Shown here in pieces: positions 26,601 to 35,105 of a stretch of DNA of 64,000 bases; position 1 is the stretch's first letter; the number at the start of each line of letters is the position of its first letter. The position numbers were made by a program, and so were the translations under genes. The stretch lies in NCBI GenBank assembly GCA_035638575.1, contig DASQZT010000204.1, positions 7,987 to 71,986 on the forward strand, written 5' to 3'. This stretch comes from DASQZT01 sp035638575 (GTDB lineage: Bacteria; Acidobacteriota; Terriglobia; Bryobacterales; Bryobacteraceae). Below the pieces are notes generated by a model. That model made no database searches. It saw only the letters and a list, made by a program, of their open reading frames with translations, and was not told where the DNA came from.

Positions 26601-27370
26601 CGATGAACCGGTTCCTCAATTACGCTCGCGATACGGCAATCCCCCATCACCAACTGAAATGGAACTGGGTCGCGGATCTTCCGTTCGGGCGGGACAAACT
26701 GCTGGCCAGCCATGCCGGAAAACTCCTGAACACCTTGATCGGCGGCTGGCAGATCGCCGGCACAGGTTCCTACCAGAGCAGGTATTTTTCCCTGCCGACC
26801 ACCAACTTCGGCCCGATGGGGCAGGTGCAGCTGTACGGAACCAAATACCCGATTCAGGACTGCTCGAGCGGACAGTGCGTCCCGGGCTACCTTTACTGGA
26901 ACGGATACATTTCACCGCCGCTCATCAACCGAACCGACGGGACTGGCAAGTGCACGGGGATTTGCGGCATACCAGCCAATTACACCCCATCCAACCTGCC
27001 GTTAATTCCCTACGGCGCGACGGCTCTGCCGGCCAACGCGCCCTCCGGCACCAATCTTTCGACATACTGGGAGACCCAGACCGCCTGGGTAAAGCTGCAG
27101 GACGGCACCGTAGTCCGGACCACCTACAACACGAACCTCAACCCGTGGCGGAATCAGTTCGAGCCGGCCCCCTGGACGTTCAATCTCTCCGCGTCGTTGT
27201 TCAAGGCCATTTCTCTGTCGGAGGCTGTCAAACTCCGGTTCAATGCCGACTTCTTCCAGGTCTTGAACAACCCGGGCCTTCCTGCGCCGGGCAGCAACGG
27301 CATCCTGAGCACTCAGAACTCTCAGAACTCGCCGCGCGACCTTCAACTCACTTTGAGGTTGACGTTTTAA
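23636..27370 (+). CDS. Oar-like TonB-dependent-receptor-type outer-membrane protein
   Basis: A 1,244-residue protein after a GAGGAGAG ribosome site. Signal peptide to about residue 22, then a carboxypeptidase-regulatory-like domain (GSGTVQGVVRDATSAMVAGA, about 25-105), then a plug-like region (IEQLPVDGRSIANLVL, around 140) and a long beta-barrel with many Tyr/Asn/Phe segments such as GGPVFIPHVYNGKNRTFFFT, ending with the aromatic strand RDLQLTLRLTF. This is the Oar/SusC-like architecture amplified in Acidobacteriota, thought to import or bind oligosaccharides or other large substrates. It shares its promoter type with flanking hydrolase units. No SusD-like gene is present. Confidence 0.92.
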   Translation: MVWHRVYRFALLIALSALTLTAQTGSGTVQGVVRDATSAMVAGAKVTMVHTATMREYSTTANEVGFFVFPPVQPGSYEITATSPGMETWKGSFLLAVGQTLEISPVLTVGAVTTQVTIGDAAPLVSTSDATISRNLEHARIEQLPVDGRSIANLVLMATPSLVGGQDGAINPIDSGLRDAVELYQDGAVKKNRDVGDWAGRLPGVDSVQELRVETSLSSALFDRPGSVILSTKGGTNNLHGSLFETNRNSGVGVARRRQDYYTKPPHYVRNEFGGSVGGPVFIPHVYNGKNRTFFFTSYELLRQVSASTSSTTMPTDAMRNGDYSGLVDSLGRLTTIYDPLSTGPGPTWTRTPFPNNTIPTVRESPNAKYLYSIMPEPTFPNVNPNIGNNYFGLLSNATSDSMSTSRIDQRISDRNQVFGRFSVDRDHNTYGQNSVAALSGPLNLVYNYYGDVSAVGSWTHTFSPTFLSETQISYSHEYKFTGSPNDSNIPNMADYLGMPNLGNDPLTAYQTSGMGFGVNFSMQQARQNTSNIFVVNQNFTRMFGRHQIQFGGRLHLEFLNVWIDQPTSTISYDSGFTSLFDPTSGSAYSAAARTGFSGASFFLGDVGTFKDTVKRPAFDLRDREAAGYIQDNWKATSRLTLNFGLRYEWMPPEVTAGNYAVGFDQKTDSMVLARPLPDMYAANMTTPALINSLQNIGGPGIGVKFETAQQAGLPSGLIYGKPFNFEPRIGFAYRVGDGVKPFMLRGGWGIYDAQTALRTWDNLTGSGIPYGYPVQYYVSNQALAGVVAGPGVPVNDGLPNFEVRSAPYYVAGVNTRNVLDNPALAQISPGCCALQYMDPHQPPTIDQEWNFSIGREVLPGIVATGSYVGTHASNLPEQYNFNAAPNDYIWYTVTGLAKPSGLYASTGENPYDKTTYGSITDYIKRGYSNANSATIEVQRRYLHGYGFEFSYVMTNAFTESTLVGNGGGTTLTPASTYMPGAVPTDLDAMNRFLNYARDTAIPHHQLKWNWVADLPFGRDKLLASHAGKLLNTLIGGWQIAGTGSYQSRYFSLPTTNFGPMGQVQLYGTKYPIQDCSSGQCVPGYLYWNGYISPPLINRTDGTGKCTGICGIPANYTPSNLPLIPYGATALPANAPSGTNLSTYWETQTAWVKLQDGTVVRTTYNTNLNPWRNQFEPAPWTFNLSASLFKAISLSEAVKLRFNADFFQVLNNPGLPAPGSNGILSTQNSQNSPRDLQLTLRLTF

Positions 27371-27477
27371 AGCCGGAGCGGCCGGAGGTGAATCGGGCGG
27401 CGCGGGAGCCCGTGGCCCGGGTTCGCAAGGACAAAGCGAGCGCTCTCGGAGATCGGCCAGCACTGATATGGCAGCAG

Positions 27478-27514
27478 CCATGGAAATACCAGGCGGCTCG
27501 TTCGATTTCCATGG
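27478..27514. repeat. Perfect 10-base inverted repeat after the Oar-like gene
   Basis: CCATGGAAAT (27478-27487) and ATTTCCATGG (27505-27514) are exact reverse complements around a 17-base loop, 107 bases after the Oar-like stop and 50 bases before the next promoter. It could be a processing or termination hairpin, though no T-run follows, or a protein-binding site. Confidence 0.6.
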
Positions 27515-27563
27515 TGCCACGCGGTCCAGGCCTTCCAATAAAGGGGTCCAGCCAACCAGCTGA

Positions 27564-27609
27564 TTGACACCGTTTCGGCAATCGGGCTACGATTAATTGC
27601 GATTTCAGA
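27564..27609 (+). promoter_or_regulatory. Shared-type promoter with TGCGATTTCAGA operator (copy 3)
   Basis: TTGACA (27564-27569), 18 bases ending AATCGGGC, TACGAT (27588-27593) and TGCGATTTCAGA (27598-27609), one base different from copies 1 and 2. It should drive the beta-helix gene at 27677 and the isochorismatase-like gene behind it. Confidence 0.72.
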
Positions 27610-27676
27610 CTGTGTTCTACGGTCCGGTTGTGGTGGTAAAGACTGTGGGTGCGGCAGGAAAGCACACGGAGGCAGA

Positions 27677-29848
27677 ATGAAGCGCCGATCGTTCTTGACT
27701 AGCGGCTTGGCCGCAGCCGCGGTTGCGGCCGCGCCGGGGGGGCCCGCCTCCGGCGCCGCTGAGTTCTACGTCGCTCCCGACGGACGGGACGAGAATCCCG
27801 GCAATAAGCCCAAGCCCTTTGCTACCCTCCAGCGCGCCAGGGACGAGGTCCGCAAGGTCATTGCGGCGGGGCTGAAAGCAAATGTCACCGTCTGGATTCG
27901 CGGCGGCACATACACGCTGCGAGATACCCTCGTCTTCGGACCCGAGGATTCCGGCACGGACCAGTGCTCCATCACTTACCAGGCGGTTCCTGGCGAGGAG
28001 CCCATCCTGACTTCCGGCGTGGAAATCGAAGGCTGGAAGAGACCGGACACCATGCTCGGCGATCTGCCGGTTCCCGCCGAAGGCAACGTGTGGGTGGCGG
28101 ATGTTCCCGAATCGCTGGGCCGTTTCTGCACCTTGTACGACCAACAGGGACATTTGGGCCGGGCGCAGGGGAACGCCTTCGTCCCGGGTGATCCGCCCGC
28201 CGGCGCCGACGGCACGGATCGGGCCGGCCGGTTGCGCAACCTGTACTATCCGGCGGGTGCGATCCGCAACTGGACCAACCTGGATGATGTCGAGATCGTC
28301 ATCCGATATTCGTCGACCATGAACATCCTGGCGCTGGAGTCGGTGGACGAAACGGCGCTGGTGGCCCGCACCAGCCTGCCCGGCACCTATCCCCTGCGCA
28401 AGCTTCAACCCAAACAGCGAACCCCGTCGGCCTGGGTGGAGAATGTTCTGGAGGTCCTCGACCACCCCGGCGCGTGGGTGCTCAATACCCACACCCGCAA
28501 GCTCTACCTGTGGCCGCGCGGGGAGGCGCCAAAAGGGATCGTGGCGCCGCGTCTGCGCGAACTGATCCGCATCGAAGGCAAGAATGATGCCGCCGGTTCC
28601 GCCGACGTACCGGTTCGGAACCTGGTCTTCCGTGGACTGACGTTTGCCCATGCGGACCGCGATGTATGGTCCCGGGACGACATCGGCATCCAGCACGACT
28701 GGGAGATGGTCGACAAGCCCGACGCTCTCGTCCGCCTGCGCGGCGCCGAAAAGTGCACCGTGCAGAATTGCAGGTTTCGCGACAGCGGTGGCACGGCCAT
28801 CCGGCTGGATCTCTACGCGCAGAAGAACCGGATCGAAGGCAACGAGATCCGTTACATGGGCCAGGGCGGTATCATGCTGATCGGATACGGGCCGGGCATG
28901 AAGGATGTCAACCAGCAGAACGAGATTCTCAACAACCATATCCACAATTGCGGGTTGATCTACTGGCATTCGGTCGGGTTGATGTTGTGGCAGAGCGGCG
29001 GGAATCACGTCGCCAACAACTACATACACCACATGCCGCGCCACGCCATCTCGCTGAGCGGCGTCCGCGTGCCCTATTTCGAGCAGCGCTGCGGGAGCCG
29101 GGAAATCTGCGGGAGTTTGCGCTGGCAGGAGATCGGGGAACGCAAGACATGGAACGAGGTGATGCCGTTTCTGCACACCAGGAACAACCTCGTCGAGCAC
29201 AACGAAGTGGAGCGCGTGTTGCAGAAACTGGGCGACGGAGCGGGAATCAACGTCACTGGCGCGGGCGAAGGCAACATCATCCGGCGCAATTACGTCCACG
29301 ATATCTTCGCCAGCGAGTGGGTGAGCGGCTGTTTGCGCACCGACGACTGGCAGCGCGGAACCACCTGGGAAGAGAACGTCATCTACCGCTCCAACGCCGG
29401 CGCATGGGAACACAAGGGCGGCAACAGCGTCATCAATAACTATGCCATCGATGTCCTTCCCAGAGGCTACTTCCGGATTTTCCGGGACGGTCCGGGGGAG
29501 AAAATCGACGGAACCGTGCTGGAGCGGAACATTTTTTACAGCTCGAACGGCGCTGCGGTATTCTACACATTCGCCGTCGGACCGCAACAGGTGGCAAAAT
29601 CGAAGATCGAACACAATCTGTATTACTGTGGCGGCGTGGAGGAGACTTCGACGCCTAAGTTTCTCCAGACGCTTCGGGCGCAAGGTGTCTCCGCCACCGA
29701 CGTGTATGCGGACCCGATGTTTGTGGCATTGCAGCCAGGCAATTTTCGGCTGAAGCCTGAGTCGCCGGCACTGAAGATGGGGATTAAACAGATCGACCTG
29801 AACAGCGTTGGACTTACGAAGGCCTTTCCGAAATGGTTGCTGGGTTAA
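27677..29848 (+). CDS. Exported right-handed parallel beta-helix protein
   Basis: A 723-residue protein preceded by GGAGGCAGA. The leader MKRRSFLTSGLAAAAVAAAP is twin-arginine-like. The mature start FYVAPDGRDENPGNKPKPFA, then TLQRARDEVR, is the standard entry to right-handed beta-helix proteins of the polysaccharide-lyase or pectin-degrading kind. The central part, about residues 300-560, has repeated short strands with Asn/Gly turns (RNLVFRGLTF, NCRFRDSGGTAIRLD, NRIEGNEIRYMGQGGIML). A lyase or glycosidase active site cannot be identified by eye. Probably acts on a polysaccharide outside the cytoplasm. Confidence 0.85.
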   Translation: MKRRSFLTSGLAAAAVAAAPGGPASGAAEFYVAPDGRDENPGNKPKPFATLQRARDEVRKVIAAGLKANVTVWIRGGTYTLRDTLVFGPEDSGTDQCSITYQAVPGEEPILTSGVEIEGWKRPDTMLGDLPVPAEGNVWVADVPESLGRFCTLYDQQGHLGRAQGNAFVPGDPPAGADGTDRAGRLRNLYYPAGAIRNWTNLDDVEIVIRYSSTMNILALESVDETALVARTSLPGTYPLRKLQPKQRTPSAWVENVLEVLDHPGAWVLNTHTRKLYLWPRGEAPKGIVAPRLRELIRIEGKNDAAGSADVPVRNLVFRGLTFAHADRDVWSRDDIGIQHDWEMVDKPDALVRLRGAEKCTVQNCRFRDSGGTAIRLDLYAQKNRIEGNEIRYMGQGGIMLIGYGPGMKDVNQQNEILNNHIHNCGLIYWHSVGLMLWQSGGNHVANNYIHHMPRHAISLSGVRVPYFEQRCGSREICGSLRWQEIGERKTWNEVMPFLHTRNNLVEHNEVERVLQKLGDGAGINVTGAGEGNIIRRNYVHDIFASEWVSGCLRTDDWQRGTTWEENVIYRSNAGAWEHKGGNSVINNYAIDVLPRGYFRIFRDGPGEKIDGTVLERNIFYSSNGAAVFYTFAVGPQQVAKSKIEHNLYYCGGVEETSTPKFLQTLRAQGVSATDVYADPMFVALQPGNFRLKPESPALKMGIKQIDLNSVGLTKAFPKWLLG

Positions 29849-29858
29849 GAGGAGGATT

Positions 29859-30764
29859 ATGTACCGACGATCTTTTTTAACCATCCTGCCGGGAGCGCTT
29901 GGGATGGCCATGGCGCAGGCCCCGCAGTCGGAACGCGAATCCCTGCCAAATCGCCCCAAAGTCCCCGGGACACTTAGCCTGCGGGCACGCCGGCGCGGCG
30001 AGCAGCCGCCCGGGAGCGGCAAGATCCTGGTCTCCGAAGAGGTACTGCGCTGGGAGGTGGCTCAGACCGCCATCATTATCATTGACATGTGGGACACCCA
30101 TACTTGCCATACGTCGGCGCAACGTGTTGCCGCCATGGCGCCGCGGATGAACCAGGTTGTCGATGCCGCCCGAAGCCGGGGTGTGATGATCATCCACGCT
30201 CCCAGCGACACGATGAAATTCTACGAGGGAAGACCCCAGCGGCTGAGAATGCAGCGTGCGCCGATGGCTCCCTCACCCATTCCGGTTCGGGCTACCGAGC
30301 CCGACCGGGAAGAGCAGCTCAAGATGCCTGCGGCTGCTTGTGATGACCCGATCTTTAAGAACTTCACTGGGCCGGCGCCGTCTACGACAAGAGGCGTGTA
30401 TCCATGGGAGCAGGAGCACCCGGCCATCGAGATCGCCGGTTACGATGGCATCAGCGACAGCGGGCAGGAGATCTACAACTTCTGTAAGCAGGAAGGCATC
30501 ACCAATATCGCCCTCATGGGTGTCCACACCAACATCTGTATCCTCAACCGCGCCTTCGGCGTCCGCGCGATGAAGCGCCTCGGCTTCAACGTGGTGGTGG
30601 CACGGGATCTGACCGACGCGATGTACGACCCGCGCAAGCGCCCTTTCGTCAGCCACGCGCGCGGCACCGATCTGGTCGTCGAGCACATCGAGGCTGACTG
30701 GTGTCCATCCATCTTGAGCGAAGACCTGACGCGGGTGATCCCGGCCACGGATGGCCCATCCTAG
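29859..30764 (+). CDS. Isochorismatase-family cysteine hydrolase, exported
   Basis: A 301-residue protein; GGAGG stands 3 bases before the ATG at 29859, 10 bases after the preceding stop, so it is in one operon with the beta-helix gene. A hydrophobic leader (MYRRSFLTILPGALGMAMA) suggests export, unusual for the family. The isochorismatase fold shows Asp76 in IIIIDMWD and the catalytic Cys227 in GVHTNICILNRAFGVRAM. An insertion of about 60 residues between these motifs is longer than in small family members. Substrates in the family are amides or vinyl ethers; here unknown. Confidence 0.87.
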   Translation: MYRRSFLTILPGALGMAMAQAPQSERESLPNRPKVPGTLSLRARRRGEQPPGSGKILVSEEVLRWEVAQTAIIIIDMWDTHTCHTSAQRVAAMAPRMNQVVDAARSRGVMIIHAPSDTMKFYEGRPQRLRMQRAPMAPSPIPVRATEPDREEQLKMPAAACDDPIFKNFTGPAPSTTRGVYPWEQEHPAIEIAGYDGISDSGQEIYNFCKQEGITNIALMGVHTNICILNRAFGVRAMKRLGFNVVVARDLTDAMYDPRKRPFVSHARGTDLVVEHIEADWCPSILSEDLTRVIPATDGPS

Positions 30765-31231
30765 GGCTAAGTCGGCGAGAGTCTGAAATCATCCTGCCCG
30801 GAATTCGTTGCGGACTCCACCACCCGGCTCACAGCGGCCGGATCCAGATGTTCCGGAAGCGTACCGGGTTATTGTGCCAGCCAGTCCGTCCTAGTCACGG
30901 TCACTTGATTTCGGCAGCCCGGTCTGGCCCCATTTGATGGCCACATTAGGCCCGGCTGGTAACCAATAGTTTGCCCCATTCTGCCGGGAATTGCTGATTG
31001 CCGCCCTGACGAAAGTGGAAGCCTGGCGACGCCCGTAGGTCGGCGCCGTTTAGGCGGAACGGACGCCCGGGGCGGCCAATACCGCCGCCACCCGGCGCAC
31101 CGCAACTCCGGCCTAGCGGCCTTGTATTTCGGGCTCATCAGTTCTATATTCGAGTTGGCTGGCTGCGTCGTCAGCGAGCTACTTCAATCGCCGCCGGGAT
31201 GCGGAAACCGTGGAGCGGCGGCGGTGAGGAG
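30765..31231. other. Intergenic, no supported gene
   Basis: About 470 bases without a convincing frame. A minus-strand frame of 89 codons at 30869-31138 is arginine-rich and has no ribosome site. The composition is more mixed than in flanking genes, so an old insertion-element remnant is possible, but nothing could be recognised. Confidence 0.35.
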
Positions 31232-31510
31232 ATGAATCCCATGTGGGCCGTTTACGCATTCATCTGCTACCTGGTTCTCGCCTTGCTGATACCGGTGTCC
31301 CTGGCGTTGGTGCCGGTCTGGCGAAAGATGCGCATCGCCAGGCAGGTCACCTGTCCCGCCGTGGGGACCCCGTCCCTGATCGCGCTGGACACCTGGCACG
31401 CCGTACGCAAACATACCCTGGGCGAACCTGAACTCCTGGTCCGGCAGTGCTCCCGCTGGCCCGAAGACGCCCACTGCGGGCAGCAGTGCCTGCTTCAGAT
31501 CGGCGGTTGA
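31232..31510 (+). CDS. Small membrane-anchored cysteine-containing protein
   Basis: About 92 residues from 31232 (or 89 from the ATG at 31241, which has GAGGAG at better spacing). An N-terminal helix AVYAFICYLVLALLIPVSLA is followed by a basic stretch and a soluble tail with spaced cysteines: QVTCPA, VRQCSRWPEDAHCGQQCLLQ. The tail could bind a metal or form disulphides. I believe it is a conserved lineage protein of unknown function. It precedes the sialidase-like gene by 42 bases. Confidence 0.7.
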   Translation: MNPMWAVYAFICYLVLALLIPVSLALVPVWRKMRIARQVTCPAVGTPSLIALDTWHAVRKHTLGEPELLVRQCSRWPEDAHCGQQCLLQIGG

Positions 31511-31552
31511 CGGCCCCGGCGGCGGACACCGTTCCTCGCTATACTGAGGCCG

Positions 31553-32731
31553 ATGCGCACAATCGCGGTTTGCCTCTTTAGCCTGACGTGTGCCCTAGGC
31601 GCGCCGCAACACAGCAGCGAGCTGATTTTTCCGCTTGAGCATTGGCACAACCATTCGTCGTCCGTGGTCGAGTTGCCCAACGGCGATCTGCTGGTCTGCT
31701 GGTTTCACGGGTCGGGCGAACGCACGGCCGACGACGTGCTCATCAGCGGGGCGCGGTGGAACCGTTCCACGGGCAAGTGGACCGCGCCGTTCACCATGGC
31801 CGATACGCCGGGCTTCCCGGAGACCAATCCCGTGCTGTTTCTCGATTCGCACCGGCGGCTGTTTTTCCTGTGGCCCCTGATCATCGCTCACCGGTGGGAG
31901 ACGGCGCTCATGAAGTACCGCATCTCGACCGACTACCAGCAGGCGTCCGGCCCGCCGCATTGGGAGTTTCAGGACAACATCGTGCTGATCCCCAAGAACA
32001 TCGTGGAGCGCACCAAGGAACTGGCGGGGAAAGAAGCCGCGGGATCCGGTCCCATGGCCGAGCGCGCGAAGCGGCTGATCGAGCACTCCGAAGACGAGTA
32101 CTTCTCGCGCATGGGCTGGTTCACGCGCACCCATCCGATCGAGTTGCCTTCGGGACGGATCCTGGTGCCGATGTACTCGGATGGCTTTTCGTTCGGCATC
32201 ATGGCCATCAGCGACGACGGCGGGTACACGTGGAACGCCAGCGAGCCCATCGTCGGCATCGGCGGCGTTCAGCCGTCGGTGATTCGCAAGAACGACGGCA
32301 CCCTGGTGGCGTTCTTGCGCGACAACGGTCCTCCGCCCAAGCGGGCGCAGATCAGTTTCTCGCAGGACGATGGAGTGACGTGGACGCCGGCGCGGGACAC
32401 CGAGATTCCCAATCCGGGCACCAGCCTCGAGGCCGTGCGGCTGCGCGACGGCAACTGGATCCTGGTATACAACGATATTGAGCAGGACCGCTACTCCCTG
32501 GTGGCCGCACTGTCGGACGACGAGGGCGCAACGTGGAAATGGAAGCGGCACCTGGACGGCAGGCCCACCGCGGCGGTCGTCAGCCAGTATCACTACCCTT
32601 CCGTCATCCAAGCGAAGGACGGCGCGATTCACGTGACCTACAGCTACTTCGTGGCCGAGGGCAAGTCGATCAAGCACGCCCGCTTCGACGAGGACTGGAT
32701 CAAAGCGGGCGATTCCGGGGAGGAGCGATGA
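31553..32731 (+). CDS. Sialidase-like (BNR-repeat) secreted protein
   Basis: A 392-residue protein with signal peptide MRTIAVCLFSLTCALGA. It shows the six-bladed sialidase superfamily features: strand-turn repeats resembling the Asp-box, ISDDGGYTWNASEP, FSQDDGVTWTPARD and LSDDEGATWKWKRH, plus GDLLVCWFHGSGE near the start and IQAKDGAIHVTYSY near the end. This family includes sialidases and other glycosidases and rhamnosyl-type enzymes; the substrate is unproven. TATACT lies 8 bases before the ATG, so the leader must be very short. The stop overlaps the start of the broken carboxylesterase (ATGA). Confidence 0.87.
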   Translation: MRTIAVCLFSLTCALGAPQHSSELIFPLEHWHNHSSSVVELPNGDLLVCWFHGSGERTADDVLISGARWNRSTGKWTAPFTMADTPGFPETNPVLFLDSHRRLFFLWPLIIAHRWETALMKYRISTDYQQASGPPHWEFQDNIVLIPKNIVERTKELAGKEAAGSGPMAERAKRLIEHSEDEYFSRMGWFTRTHPIELPSGRILVPMYSDGFSFGIMAISDDGGYTWNASEPIVGIGGVQPSVIRKNDGTLVAFLRDNGPPPKRAQISFSQDDGVTWTPARDTEIPNPGTSLEAVRLRDGNWILVYNDIEQDRYSLVAALSDDEGATWKWKRHLDGRPTAAVVSQYHYPSVIQAKDGAIHVTYSYFVAEGKSIKHARFDEDWIKAGDSGEER

Positions 32732-33360
32732 AGCCTTCAAGCGTGTTCTGGACAGGATTGACGCTCGGCGCGCAGGTGCTCGCGGCCTAGCCGCAACTAC
32801 GGACGGTGCAGGCGCGGACCGCAAACGGCGTGGTGGAAGGCGTGGTGAGCGCGGACAACAAGGGGCGCACGTTCAAGGGCATTCCCTTTCCCGCGCCGCC
32901 GGTGGGGCCCTTGCGCTGGCGCGCGCCGCAGCCCGCTTCGTCCTGGACGGGCGTCCGGAAATCCGTCGATTACGGCCCGCGCTGCATGCAGGGGCGAGTC
33001 TACTCGGACATGATCTTCCACGACGTGGGGCCAAGCGAAAACTGCCTGTATCTCAATCTCTGGATGCCCGAGGCGGCGGTCGTGGGGAAGGGGCCGGAGC
33101 AGGCCAAAGAGTCGGGGCACAACGCGTCGGGCAATTACGGCCTTTTGGACCGGGTGGCGGCCCTGCGGTGGCTGCGCGACAACATCGCAGCGTTCGGCGG
33201 CGATCCGGAAACGCCACGATCTTCGGCGAATCGGCGGGGTCCTTCTCGCGGAGCCGGCCCTGGGATTCAGCTCGATCGAGAAACTCCGGGCGATTGCTGC
33301 GGACGAGGTTCTGCAGGCGGCGCTGAAGCGGCAGATGCTGTGGTTCACGCCGAATATCGA
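32728..33360 (+). pseudogene. Carboxylesterase type B, multiply broken
   Basis: The gene starts at 32728 (ATGA overlap with the sialidase stop) with a signal peptide ending TLGAQVLAA. The next codon is TAG (32788-32790) where CAG would give the usual Ala-Gln cleavage end. The mature part is recognisable as type-B carboxylesterase: GRTFKGIPFPAPPVGPLRWR, PSENCLYLNLWMPE, then GNYGLLDRVAALRW. The oxyanion HGGG segment is missing by an internal deletion, and a one-base loss follows FGGDPE, after which ATIFGESAGSFS with the nucleophile appears in another frame. Further pieces such as SSIEKLRAIAADEVLQAAL follow. Certainly inactive. Confidence 0.85.
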
Positions 33361-33672
33361 CGCGAACCGTTTGGCGAACAGGCCGGAAAACTCTCGACAG
33401 CCTCCGATAAGACACCGCTTACTGCCGTGCGCGGCTTCCATGAGAGGGCCGGTCTGTCAAGAGTTTTTTCACAGCGCTTCTCCGCCATCGGCTTAGGACC
33501 GACCAGCGGGAGGCAAGTATGGGCCCCGTTTTACCAGAGGCCCCCTTTCCCTCCCTTCCGTATCATCGATAGCCAGGGAAAAGGGGCCGGGGGTCTCAGT
33601 TGTTGCGTTACCGAGCCGCGACCGTAAGGGAGCGGTTTTTGCTGCAACGCTGCTAGAATCGTTTGCGAAACC
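33361..33672. other. Intergenic after esterase remnant; -10-like TAGAAT
   Basis: Contains faint continuation of the esterase frame and then non-coding sequence. TAGAAT at 33655-33660, followed by the ATG at 33673, is a -10-like box that would leave a leader of only about 6 bases. No convincing -35 box is seen. Confidence 0.4.
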
Positions 33673-35091
33673 ATGAACACCGACAAGAAAGGCCTCTTTA
33701 TCGCCGGCGACGGGACGAACCTGATGTTCACGTTCATCCTGGTGAGCTCGCTGTTTTTGCTGTGGGGATTCTGCAATGGCATGATCGACGTGATGGACAA
33801 GCATTTCCAGGAGGAGCTGGGCCTGTCGAAATCGCAATCCGCCTGGGTGCAGTTCGCGCACTACCTGGGCTACTTCCTGATGTCGATACCGGCGGGGTGG
33901 CTGGCGAGCAAACTCGGCTACAAGGGCGGGATCATCGCCGGCCTCCTGATCGTGGCGATTGGAGGATTCTGGTTCATCCCGGCCACCCACATCAACGCGC
34001 TGGTTCACGAAGGGCGGGTGTCGGCCACCACGGCGTTTGTGGCGTTCCTGGCCGGCGTTTGCGCCATCGCCACCGGCCTGACGTTTCTGGAAACCATCGC
34101 CAATCCTTACACCACGGTGCTGGGGGACCTGCGCTATGCGGCCACGCGCATCAATCTCGCGCAATCCTGCAACGGGGTCGGCTGGATTCTTGGCCCGATC
34201 GTGGGCAGCATGTATTTCTATTCCAAAGACGCCGCGGGCCACAACACGGGCAGCCAGACGCTCTACATTCCGTACGTGGGCATCGCCTTCGGGGTGATCG
34301 TGATCGCGGCCATTTTCTACTTCGCCAACGTTCCCGACATCAAGATGGAGGACGATTATCACCTGGACGACGCCGCGCCGGGGGTTTCGCATTCCATATG
34401 GTCGCACCCGCACTTCGTGATGGCCGTGGCGGCCCAGTTTTTCTACGTGGCCGCCCAGGCGGGAATCTTCAGCTTCTTCATCAACTACATGACTGCCGAA
34501 GTTCCCGCGATTCCCGGCTCGTGGGACGCCACCATGACGAAACTGGCGGCCAACTCGGGTTTCCTGCACGACTGGCTGCGCGGCTGGTTCGAAACCAACG
34601 CGGCCGGCGTTCTCACTATGAGCAACAAGGGCGCCTCCAATGCGGCATCGCTGGGCTTGCTGTGCTTCCTGATTGGGCGTTTCAGCGGCGCCGGTTTGTT
34701 GCGGAAGTTTTCCGCTCACAAAATCGTGGGGCTGTACGCGACGGCCAACGTGGCCATCTGTTTCCTGATCTTCTGCAAGCTGGGCTGGCTGTCGGTGGTG
34801 TGCGTGTTCCTGACCTATTTCTTCATGTCGATCATGTTCCCGACGATCTTCGCCCTGGGGATTTTCGGCTTGGGCGCCCGGGCGAAAAAGGCATCGGCCT
34901 TCATCGTGATGGCCATCATGGGCGGCGCCATCATACCCAAACTGATGGGTTACGTCGCCGACAAATCCAATATGTCGCGCGGGTTCATTGTTCCGATGTT
35001 CTGCTTCGCGTTCGTGGCGTTCTACGGCTTCAACTGGCCGAAGTTCAGCAAGGCGGAGTCGCTGCACGGGGTGAGGGCGGTGGGGCATTAG
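33673..35091 (+). CDS. fucP: FucP-like sugar:H+ symporter (major facilitator)
   Basis: A 472-residue transporter with about 12 hydrophobic segments. Family signs of the fucose:H+ symporter group are FLLWGFCNGMIDVMDKHFQ, WVQFAHYLGYFLMSIPAGWL, LTFLETIANPYTTVLG and RINLAQSCNGVGWILGPIVG. The middle loop is about 35 residues longer than in E. coli FucP (around SWDATMTKLAANSGFLHDWL). It likely imports a hexose or 6-deoxyhexose freed by the secreted glycosidases upstream. A KDG kinase and a sugar-acid dehydratase follow, which makes uptake for sugar-acid catabolism plausible. Confidence 0.9.
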   Translation: MNTDKKGLFIAGDGTNLMFTFILVSSLFLLWGFCNGMIDVMDKHFQEELGLSKSQSAWVQFAHYLGYFLMSIPAGWLASKLGYKGGIIAGLLIVAIGGFWFIPATHINALVHEGRVSATTAFVAFLAGVCAIATGLTFLETIANPYTTVLGDLRYAATRINLAQSCNGVGWILGPIVGSMYFYSKDAAGHNTGSQTLYIPYVGIAFGVIVIAAIFYFANVPDIKMEDDYHLDDAAPGVSHSIWSHPHFVMAVAAQFFYVAAQAGIFSFFINYMTAEVPAIPGSWDATMTKLAANSGFLHDWLRGWFETNAAGVLTMSNKGASNAASLGLLCFLIGRFSGAGLLRKFSAHKIVGLYATANVAICFLIFCKLGWLSVVCVFLTYFFMSIMFPTIFALGIFGLGARAKKASAFIVMAIMGGAIIPKLMGYVADKSNMSRGFIVPMFCFAFVAFYGFNWPKFSKAESLHGVRAVGH

Positions 35092-35105
35092 GGGTGAGGA
35101 AAAAA

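Noticed and set aside
27617..30022. 801-codon minus-strand frame, very long
   Set aside because: Covers the beta-helix gene in antisense; the plus strand has ribosome site, leader and beta-helix repeats, the minus frame has none.
31595..32824. 409-codon minus-strand frame
   Set aside because: Antisense to the sialidase-like gene, no motif.
33493..35088. 531-codon minus-strand frame
   Set aside because: Antisense to the FucP-like transporter; His/Gln/Arg-rich shadow of membrane-helix codons.
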